Assembly: GCA_014526335.1 (NCBI GenBank)
Contig: JACTAT010000185.1
Location: 1 to 64,000, forward strand
Source: Chrysaora quinquecirrha
Lineage: Eukaryota; Cnidaria; Scyphozoa; Semaeostomeae; Pelagiidae
Reading direction: 5' to 3'
Length of the DNA stretch: 64,000 nt
In this document: in pieces, positions 47,420 through 56,289 of the stretch
Numbering within the stretch: the first letter of the stretch is position 1
Layout: every line of letters begins with the position of its first letter
Program-made: the position numbers and the translations under genes
The notes under the pieces: model-generated
What the model was told of the DNA's origin: nothing
The model's input: only the letters and a program-made list of their open reading frames with translations
Database searches by the model: none

Positions 47420-47441
47420 ACTTTTTTCGTTAGTTTTAAAA

Positions 47442-50400
47442 TTAGCCGCCACCGCAGTCGAAGCCACCGCAGTCTAAGCCACCCCCAATGTCTCCACCAA
47501 GTTCAAATCCTCCGTTATCCGATGCAAAACCTGCGATGTCATTCATCGTGCCAGCGATATTTGCTACTTGGTGGATCGTCCTGATTGCGTTTTGGACCTG
47601 AAAGGAAGATTTATTACAAACATGTTTCAGTGCCGTCTGTTACTCATACCGTAAATCTTCGAATTGGCCCCCCTCGAATAAGCCCTCCCTTGAATTAGCC
47701 CCCACCGTAGGGTGAGAGATTGTTCATAAGCCCTCTCTCGAATACGCCCCAACCCCTGACATGTTGATGTTAGCCTTTTGAGTCTACATTGATAATTTAT
47801 CGATTTATAACAGAAAAATGCATTCTTTTAGTCGATGATAAATCATGCTTTGTGAATAATTTTATAAGCCCTCTTCCCCTCGTTCAAGCTCTCACCTCGA
47901 ATAAGCCCCCCTCAAAAATAATGAAAAATAATTAAGCCCCCAGGGGGCTAATTCGAGGATGTACGGTACTGCCAGGTTATCCTCAAAGAAATTCAATCCT
48001 CCCCGAGTGGGAGTGCAGTAGGCTGTAGCGCCGAATGGCCAAGTGTTGTACATGCAAAGTATTGGGTCATTTGACCTGTCTATTGTATTTGAAATATAAT
48101 ATACTACTGACTGATTTGAATGCTGATTGTATGGCTGTTCTGTGACCATGGTATTTCGAATGCTCTGCACGTGAAATGGACAAAAGAATGCTGCATGCCG
48201 CACATGAGCTTGCATCAGATTGAGAAGCAGTGTTGCATCAGAAGAACTGAAACATGATACGAAGAACGATCGTATTGGTAAATTTTAATTATAATCGACT
48301 ATTTAGCCTTATTTAGAGAATCATGTGCTTGTACTCCAACATGATGTTACCTTTTATAGTAGTTTTAGATCTTTCGTAACCTTTGCCCGTTTTGTTCGTA
48401 TAAAATGTATCGTAACCTTGCTATAGGGGATTTTTGCTTTAGGAGTTTTTGAGACCGTGCTTTAGACTATCTTAACGAGTATTAGAAATCTAGTTAAACG
48501 GAAAGACGCTGAAGTATTAGATGAATTATTGTGAAAGACGCTGAAGTATTAGACGAATTATATATTGCTGATGTTCTGTTCTGTTGTTGTTGGATTTTAA
48601 AAGTATTTGTATCCAAGTAAAGCATTCACGTTGTTTCCTTGTGTCGCCGTCTCAAGCCGCCGCTGCCGTTCTACCGCTGAAGTCAACTGTTGAGGTCGTA
48701 AGTTTGAATTTTGATATTTTATGAAGAAGAAGTCGCTATAAAGTCGTATCAAGTCGTTATTCTCGTATTCTCGTTTTTAAGTCTAAATCACTCGTTCGAT
48801 CATTACTCACGCAACTTGTTAGGCCACGCCAGGTAGTGGTTTAACACAAGGCCCGGTCGAACAGATGTTTCACGTTGTATCAGAAGGTGGAGCTGAAACA
48901 GACAACAGTAACAAAATAATTGATCTTAACTTAATTTTACCGCTCTAATGACATGCGTATAACCCCCCCCTACCCCCTAACATGTTTAATACCGATATAC
49001 TCGCCGATATACGTAATAATATTGAATAACAGCGGTCTAGTGTCTGACTTTTCCGCAATGGGTTTAGTTAGACTTGCTTAAGGAACTTCGCTGCCATATC
49101 ATTGGAGTTGCTACCCACGTCCTAGACTCACTACGTAAGTCCCACTGCTTCGCTGGATGCTGTTGTTGTTGTTTTTCAGAATCGAACTAGAGACTCGTTT
49201 CGTGAGTCTACCAGTCCCTAACTTGGTTGTCCATTGTTCTGAGGAGAGTGAACGAGTATCCAGGGAGTTCTTTTGTTCCAGAATATCAGTGTGGGGCACG
49301 GTCTGCTATTACGCAGCAGCTTTGTGTAGCCGCTAGACTCGCTACACAAGTCTCTGTTCAACCCATGTAACGTGTGGGTTCTTTGGATAGCGCGAAGGGA
49401 AGAAAGAACACGCTTAGGCCCTTAGGCCTAAGCTAAGAAAGACTCAAACTTTGTAAAACTCTAAGATGTGATTCTATTCCAATCAAGACGAAGACTAAAC
49501 TAAAATATGATTACACACAAATATATAACACTGACTAATTAGACAACACTGCGATACATCACACAACACGTTGACAACAAAGACAAAAGAACACACATTT
49601 CCCGGAAAGGGAGTTACTTACACTAACACGAGAACTGCACGCACACAACTAGACATCACGACAATTTACAGATACGAAAGTAAAAACGAAATAAATGAAT
49701 GAACTAAAATACGAAAATAATTAATAACACAGATACATTACACTCTCCCTCGCTTTGTGCACTGCTGCTGCAGCAACAAGGAGTCTTACAACAATAGACA
49801 GCAACTGCAATTGAAACCCCGAATTCTGCCATCATCACTATCATCAGTAGTGTATACATGGCGATACCGAGTTTAGGATTGATCGGTACGACGCACACAA
49901 TCCGATACTGAAAGTAATAATATGAGTAGACCCAAGTACAGACAGCACCGCTTCTGTAAAACTGTATTGCAAGGCACGCCACAATGAACTCCAGAAATGC
50001 ACAGCAAGATGATATTATAGCGAATGTCATGTTTGCTCCATTCTGAAATTGAATGAGATTCAAAATAATACTTTCATACTTTGCTTTCCTGATGCGTGTA
50101 TTACTCAATAAATCACGTACACCTTGACGATAAATCTTCATAAATCATGCAAATCTTTTGAAATCTTATGAATCCAACAAGTCTCTAAAAAATTTCGTGT
50201 TTCAGCTACTGCGCAAGTCTCGATTCGCCTACTGCGTACTCGTGTCGAAAAATTACATGTTCTTTAAGGTCGTAATCTGAAGTTAAACTACAGACTTTGA
50301 GACCAAATCCAGTCAATTTTACATTCAAAATGAATTCAGTTTTTCCAGGCAAGTTTCGAAATCTCCAGAAAAATTGATGAAATCCCTACATAAATCTTTG

Positions 50401-53178
50401 TAAACCCAGACAAATCCTGTAAAGACCACAAAAGACAAAAAGAGATTCATAAATCCCACAAAACTTGTTACGCAGTTTGTAGAAGTGATGCACCCCTAGA
50501 GCTTTCCCATGCATGTTAATAATTATACATCGGTCTAAATTGATGTTTTCTAATTAAATGCTTGTTTCAAAACGAAATCAGAGGCCCCTGGGACCTTTTT
50601 CTGAGCCCTCTTTTCAGGGGCTCCAGATTAAAGCAGGACTCCATCTACATCTACATCTATCATTGTAATCAGTAAAACCTGCAATGGGTATCACACTGAT
50701 ATCATACCGATGCCTAAGTGATATGTGCAGCTCTTCACTCCTGAATGCATTTTCAATCTCAACGTTTCTCAAGAAATACACGCTTTTTTATATAGGGAAC
50801 CTACCTCAAGGCCTAGTTCTTAAAGTTCCTTATTTTTGGGCCTCTTTTGAGGCAATTGTAGTTCCAAAAGTTCCTTAATAGTTCCTTAATTTAACTGCAC
50901 ATACAGTGGTCTTAACAATAAAAGGGAGACATTTGCATGTGAGCAAAGTTCGAGACTACTCAAAGAAACCTTGGATACATGCTTAACGTACAATTTATGT
51001 GATTTTCGACTGCAAATGAATAGAACCGGCTTTCTAATTCTTGATTATTTGCAGTGATAAAAGTATTCAACATTCAATAGTTCCTTAATGATTTTCTCTT
51101 TAGTAGCATAAGTTCTTTAAATTTTCGGGCCTTCTACATGTAGGTTCCTTATAAAGTGGTTCCTTATAAAAAAAAAGCGTGTAATTTGCTTAAACTAAAT
51201 TGGGGCTCCTTTCTGGTGGAGAACCGGGGGCCAATTGCTCTCTCTGTCCCCTGGTCTCTGCGCTGCTGATCTATCGTTCTCTAGATTTCTCAAACATAAG
51301 CGACTTGAAGTACTCGTGCTCAACCCCGCTACACTCGGCAACTCTCTTTGCAACACCAGATATACTCGCACACATTAGGTGCCAAATTAACGTCCCCCCC
51401 GTTTTTTATCTTGTGTCTTTTCCCTCCCCCCGGACCTTATTAGCAGCCCCCGTTTATTACTTTTGGAAGAACAAATTTCACTTGTGAAATGAATAAACTA
51501 CTTTTATCAAATTTTCCCCACCCCTCGGAGCTTATTAGGACGCCCTGTTTATTAAATTTTCGAAAAATTTACCCCCCGTTTATTTGGTTCCTAAGAGCTC
51601 CTGCTTTACTCTTCATCATTGATGTTACAGTTCATGAATAAAGTGACCTACCAGACAGTAATTCGTTAAATTTTGAGCTGAGCAAATGCCAAGAACACCC
51701 CCAATGATGACCTGCAAAAGAGCAATGCAAATTTTACATGTACCTTGTCGGCCCTTTTTACGCCGGCCCTAATTTAACGCCGGCCGTTTTTACGCCGGCC
51801 CTAATTCCACCGGCCTTAAAATGTGCTTTAACGCCATTTAGGGCCGTGTTTTACGCCACTCGAAGAACAAGGAAAAAACAACAATATATTTTTACGCACT
51901 GTTGCGTCTTTTAGTACTTTGTAGCAAAAATAGGTGCTTGGAAATTAACGTTGCTTTTTAAGAAAAATTCCAAATTTTTGGCTCTTTTAACGCCAGCCGT
52001 TTTAACGCCGGCCCTTATAACGCCTCTAGGCTAAAATTAACGCCATTTAGGGCCGGCGTAAAAAGGGCCGATAAGGGTATGACAGTTTGGAAAGTCTTTG
52101 AGTTGTACAAGCAGAAAAGAGCGGCAACATCCTTGGTCATACTTAGAGTACAAACTCTTTATAGAGCACAAATGTCAGAAAGTGACTGAAACAATTGGTT
52201 AACGCTGAATTCACACAGATGCGGATGGAGATGCAGCAATCAGAAGAGTAAAGCTGAATTGGTATTGCGGTATTGCAAAACCAATACTGGTGTTGGCTGG
52301 CAAGCTGATTTGTGTTTACTGTACAACACAATGTTTATTCAGCTTCACTTTCTGATTGGTGCATTTCGATCCGTACCTGGGTATAAAGTCCGCCTTAGTC
52401 AATTGTTTCGATATGTTTCTGACGTTTATACACTGTGGAATGTCAGACGGAGAAGTTTTAAGTTTGACCAAAGATCTTTGTGTTTCCACTCTTTTAGCTA
52501 TTTTAATCCCCCCAACTCGAGAACCCTGTTAGGAAGTTGGGCATGGGTGCATCAGCCACAAATTAGCAGCCTCCAAGGGACCTGTGAGCACACCTTGGAA
52601 CTCCTACACACGCCCCCCATAGACTACAGGCTATGGAATCAAATCACTAAGTTTCCAAGGACCAAAAATCTGGAACGCCCTTCCGGATGAAATAACATCA
52701 GCTCGAAACCCAAGGCAGTTTAAAAACTTGCTAAAAACGTGGTTTCTTAGTAACAAATGCGCTTGCTCCTTTTGCAACAAATAATGACCTAATGCAATCT
52801 CTGGAGTTGCTTCATGCTCGTGTAAATTAGTGTCACATCACTATTGTCAAAACTAACATTAAATAAATCATAGAATAGAGAATAGAGCCTCTACGGTCAG
52901 TGACTGAAACTAGGAAAAAACTTTCCAGCCCAATTGACGCCAACAGAATAAATGCTTGAAAAATGAACAATAATTACCCATATTCCAGTGGACAATCCAG
53001 GTGCGTATGATTTCGCCCAAAAGTTAAGATACACCAACATAATTACGCCGAAGATCGCGGCTACCGAACCAAGGACAATCTGGGTTATTCCGAGGGCTCT
53101 TGTCTTGCTGACGAGGTCTGACGGTGCAGCGACGGCTACCGCACTTGGTTGTTGATTAACAACTGTAACAGGCTGCAT
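47442..53178 (-). CDS. Gene D: MS4A-like tetraspan membrane protein with Gly/Cys tail, about 330 aa
   Basis: Exons in transcript order: 53178-52978 (67 codons), 51711-51652 (20 codons), 50042-49744, 48246-47970 and 47597-47442 (TAA). Exons 1-3 are firm: N-tail MQPVTVVNQQPSAVAV, TM1 (ALGITQIVLGSVAAIFGVIM), the 60-nt exon (V-I-I-G-G-V-L-G-I), then TM3, a Tyr-rich loop with two Cys, TM4, and CCKTPCCCSSS. The exon 3 end is less sure: GAGGGAGA|GTGTAA (phase 2) is the only nearby donor that keeps the frame into exon 4. Without it, exon 3 reads to a stop at about 49704. Exon 4 (VTEQPYNQHSNQSVVYY resembles the B tail QPGMTYTQQSVVSY) has no PPxY. The last exon begins VQNAIRTIHQVANIAG and ends GGGLDCGGFDCGGG, echoing the Gly/Cys tails of C1 and C2. 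The donor of exon 4 overlaps the end of a MITE (47647-47968). It is more diverged from C1-C3 than they are from one another. Confidence 0.68.
47647..47968. mobile_element. Foldback MITE, TACCGTAAATC termini, longer copy
   Basis: 322 bp with ends TACCGTAAATCTTCGAATTG and its inverse (GAGGATGTACGGTA). Interior CCCCTCGAATAAGCCC phrases recur. Same family as 3040-3157. Its right terminus abuts exon 4 of gene D on the - strand and supplies all but the first base of the splice donor GTACCG. Confidence 0.82.
48483..48560 (+). repeat. Short tandem duplication
   Basis: GAAAGACGCTGAAGTATTAG occurs twice, 33 bp apart, with similar continuation (ATGAATTATT and ACGAATTATA). It lies in an intron of gene D. 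Confidence 0.8.
49122..49211. mobile_element. Short MITE with CTAGACTCAC ends, copy 1
   Basis: Starts CTAGACTCACTACGTAAGTC and ends GAGACTCGTTTCGTGAGTCTA, with a GTTGTTGTTG core. Homologous, in inverted order, to 60309-60432. A further end lies at about 49333. Confidence 0.6.
50779..51181. mobile_element. TA|CAC-class MITE, AAGGAAC family
   Basis: 403 bp, starting CACGCTTTTTTATATAGGGA and ending AAAAGCGTG, with TA on both sides. GTTCCTTA occurs about seven times along it, including GGTTCCTTATAAAGTGG at the right end. It lies in intron 2 of gene D. Confidence 0.87.
51380..51600. mobile_element. Decayed CCCCC-GTTTATTA foldback fragment
   Basis: Phrases GTGCCAAATTAACGTCCCCC, CTTATTAGCAGCCCCC and CTTATTAGGACGCCC alternate; similar phrases occur at 47080-47275, 63380-63440 and 63870-63905. 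Boundaries are uncertain. Confidence 0.4.
51743..52076. mobile_element. 334-bp MITE with ACGCCGGCC repeats and GTA target duplication
   Basis: Left CCTTGTCGGCCCTTTTTACG and right (inverse CCTTATCGGCCCTTTTTACG) ends are nearly perfect. GTA flanks both sides (51740-51742, 52077-52079). TTTTACGCCGGCCCTAAT and TTAACGCC words repeat near both ends. It lies in intron 1 of gene D, directly upstream of exon 2. Confidence 0.85.
52640..52890 (+). mobile_element. LINE 3' end (reverse transcriptase C-terminus and tail)
   Basis: The frame ending in TAA at 52782-52784 reads SLSFQGPKIWNALPDEITSA then RNPRQFKNLLKTWFLSNKC, the hallmark C-terminus of CR1/L2-type non-LTR retrotransposon ORF2 (G-P-K-x-W-N-x-L-P). 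A short 3' UTR follows and ends in an AGAATAGAGAATAGAG repeat tail. It is inserted in intron 1 of gene D, antisense to it. Confidence 0.75.
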
Positions 53179-53895
53179 TTTGTACGGGCTTTTTTCCTCT
53201 TAGCACTATTTCCTCTTCGCACTTAGCCCTGCTGACTGCTCGACATATAACAAACTGACGGAGTACTGACTACTGTATCCACACTTGAAACACTATACAG
53301 TAAGAGGAAAGGTAAGAGGAACCAATTAGAGCGCGGGGGTGGATCGTAGGGGTAATAATAATGGCATTCTTGCATTTTCAATTTAGCATTTCTTTATTTG
53401 AATTGAAAATGGCTTGAAAAGTATCCAAATTTTCGCATCGTTAAAATTTTATAATGATACGTCTAGTCTGATCTCATTGCCTTCCGCAATTGCAAGCCAC
53501 AGGGAAACCAGAATTGAAATTAAAGTTCGTTTTATTTTTTCCAAGGAAAGTGCAGGAGGCACAGCTGGAAAGCGATAAAAAAACAGCCGATACTCCGAAC
53601 TGGGATTCTGAATACAGACCATCGTAAAGTGTGAAGGTGTTCCTAAAGGTATGCAATGTTAGCTTACTTTAAGATAATATAAGTACCTATGTCTTCTTTT
53701 AAATGCCGAAAATTTCTTTAGCGAAAACGCAAGAGACAGATGCGGCAGGGACGGGTCTCAATTCTGTGGCCCTTGGTTACGTACCATCTGAGCTGATTGG
53801 CAACAGAATCTCCCTTAAATCGTTGTACCGAATGGTCACAATTGCGATTGTCCGTTTCCGAACAGGGGGCCTGGCATTTTCAGAAAAAGCCCAAG

Positions 53896-54438
53896 TCTCT
53901 GGACTCCCTATGTTAATAATTTTGTTTGCGGTTGTGATTCGGCTATTGAGTTGAATTGCTGGACACCAGAACCAAATCCACCATGATGCACCAAGCATTT
54001 CAGCTACCCTACATACAGTTCGCCGCCAACGCCAGCCCACGGCAGCAGCGTCAGACTTTGCCTTCGCGGTTGGGGTGACAACTATGATCAGTATTCGTGA
54101 CAATGAAACCAGTGTACCGGTCTTCACGCATGCGCATGGTATGGTTTTGATTTTCAAATGTACCATGTACCGCATCGGGTCGATTTTTAGTCTGTCGTAC
54201 CGTGTACCGGGTGCTCTGTATCGGTGTACCGGGAAGCTGTCATCCCCCCACTTCTTGGGTGCCTTTATTTTGGCCCTCGAAGACTTGTTTAGTGAATCTT
54301 AAAAACCCCCACAGCTACAGGGGTAAGTGAGCCTTGTACCCCTCATCAGAAATACTCTCTGGACTCCCTACGTTAATAATTTTGTTTGCGGTTGTGATTC
54401 GGCTATTGAGTTGAATTGCCGGACACCAGATCCAAATT
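53896..54438 (+). repeat. Direct repeat pair of about 80 bp, 460 bp apart
   Basis: 53896-53979 and 54356-54438 both run from TCTCTGGACTCCCTA through GATTCGGCTATTGAGTTGAA to GGACACCAGA, with few differences. The spacer holds a TACCGTGTACCGG-rich repeat. Either a tandem duplication with later loss or a long target duplication. Confidence 0.8.
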
Positions 54439-54755
54439 CTTTGTTTTGGCGTCCATTTATCCGCAGTGATTCTGACCTCAATGTTTAAAACAAGAAGAAG
54501 CCGAGTGCTCTGCAACAAAGAGGGTCGTTTAGGGGTTCCAAGGAACACGGGCACATGCGAAGTGTATCAGGAGGCAAGGAACATGGCAAAAATTAAAAGG
54601 GAACAAGAGAGCATCGGGAAACAGAGCTCAGTTAAAATCTTCCCTATCAATCCGCTTCACCATCAACCTGAAAAATATGCCTAAAACTCGAGGAAACAAG
54701 GGGGTTTTCTCAAGGGAACAAGGCAGTATGAGTGAACATGTAAACCCGTTAAGGA

Positions 54756-55045
54756 GGGGGCTTTGCGATTTCACGGGTTGCGGGTTTGGCCGATTTTACC
54801 CTCGGGTTTTCGTGTTTTTCCAAAAAAATCATGCGGGTTTTCGGGTCAAGTAGATTTAACGGGCAACGGGGTTTTCCACTTTTCTAGCTCAGGTCTCGGG
54901 TATTGTAGTAAAAATGTACGAACTTTCTAAAAAAACTTGTACATTCTTAAAAAAGTTGTTTAAACTAAGGTCATTCGGGTTTTCGGGCTTGCCCTATTCT
55001 CTTCTGGGTTTTTGGGTTATGATACCCCCCCCCCCAACGCCCCCC
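54756..55045. mobile_element. GGGGGC-ended foldback element, copy 2
   Basis: Homologous along its length to 26876-27177 (CTTTGCGATTTCACGGGTTG, GCGGGTTTTCGGGTCAAG). TAAG may flank both sides. The internal GGGTTTTCGGG words are kept. Confidence 0.75.
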
Positions 55046-55538
55046 TAAGCAACCTTCAGTAAATCCTTTAAATTGAACTAAACAAAATAACTTCATTAAC
55101 TAAGAACATTGACGCTGTCCTCCTACACAATGATTACATAACAAATAATATTTCCTCTTAATTTCCACTATCTGTGAAGACATTTTTCTTCCGCATTGCG
55201 CTGATAGCCTGATACTGAAGGCTTGCTCGAAGAGAGTTTTCAGCCCGGGCTGGGGAAAAATTGCGATAACATGAGAAATCTCAGCCCGTTGAAGCGGGCT
55301 GGAAATCCTAGCCCGCCTAGCTGAAAGAGGGTTGAAATTCCAGCCCGGGCCGAGTTCTCAGCCCTGGCTGAAATTATTCTTCCGCACGTAATCGCAAAAT
55401 AAAATTTGTGAGAGATTGCAGAGAAATTGCAGAGAGATGACTGGTGAAGGGGCTGAAATGCTAGCCCGGGTTGAAAACTCTCATATAATCATAAAGTCAG
55501 GTACCTTGTTTGTTTCGGTTTTGTTAAATGTCTGCGTA

Positions 55539-56162
55539 CACTATTAACAACTGGAAGTTTAGTCCAGCCTTCAAAGTTGTGTAAAATATTTAGTATTTCA
55601 GGACTTCAGCCCTCATAGAATGACTGGTAACCCCTAAAACTCTCAAAACATTTTGGCTCTTCTCTGGCTTTTCAATGTACACTTCTTTTAATAAGCAACT
55701 GGAGGTTTATCCAACCCTCAAAGTTGCTTAGAACTTTAGACATTTCAGACCTCATAGTTGCTTAAAAGTTGCTTAACATTTTTTGTACCTAACAACCGCC
55801 TCTTCGCGAGTCAAAATCGTTAAGGCCTACACACGACTTTTGGGAGACAGTAAGTGGAAAAACTTTAGCTAACGAACTTCAACATGCAAAACCTAAGAAT
55901 AAACAATTTCCTAACAACAAGAAAGCGTATAAGCTTGGTTGTTTGACTTCATAGTTGCTTGTAGTAATTCACTTGAAACCTCAAGTTGCTTAATGTTAAG
56001 GTCTTTTCAGCCCTAGTTGCTTATTGAGCGGTTGCTTATTAAAAAAAGTGTAATTGACAAGTTTGCAATGATGTACTTTATTAGAAAAGCTATCTTAAGC
56101 AAAAGGTTTAGCGAAATTTCAACCCTAGTTGCTTATTGCCCAGTTGCTTATTAAAAAAAGTG
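55539..56162. mobile_element. Cluster of three AAGCAAC-family MITEs, one full and two partial
   Basis: 55539-55676 is a degenerate inverted copy of the 3279-3523 type (shares AGAAAAGAGCCAAAA inverted). 55680-56050 is full length (371 bp) with TA on both sides and GTTGCTTA repeated seven or more times. 56058-56162 is a right end only. They lie just upstream of gene E. Confidence 0.75.
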
Positions 56163-56289
56163 TTGTTTAAAAAAGCCTTGTCGTTCTTTGCAGGTGCTGT
56201 GTAATCTCTGATCTCTGAAAGACAAAAGAAGTAATAAATGATAGGCCTATCAATGAAGTTACTTCGACAGCCTTCAGTCTGAATTCACG

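Larger units (their letters stand above)
44867..47441. other. Region between C3 and gene D, no gene
   Basis: Holds the C3 copy of the duplicated upstream blocks (to about 46060), two AAGCAAC MITEs (45286-45745, 46239-46630) and a fragment at 46655-46680. A decayed GC-ended repeat at 47080-47275 carries CTAATTGC.. and GACGGCAATTGGGCACCC ends; related ends occur at 51380-51600, 63380-63440 and 63870-63905. Confidence 0.5.
53179..56289. other. Intergenic region between divergent genes D and E
   Basis: Genes D (-) and E (+) diverge here, so promoters of both should lie within it; no clear TATA box is seen. It holds direct repeats (53896-53979 and 54356-54438), a repeat (54060-54195) that recurs inverted at 60800-60905, a GGGGGC-ended foldback (54756-55045), a self-complementary stretch with CAGCCCGGGCTG-like words (about 55235-55480) and AAGCAAC MITEs (55539-56162). 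Confidence 0.5.

Noticed and set aside
52259..52690. 143-codon open frame
   Set aside because: Mostly chance; only its end overlaps, in another frame, the real LINE reverse-transcriptase C-terminus that stops at 52784.
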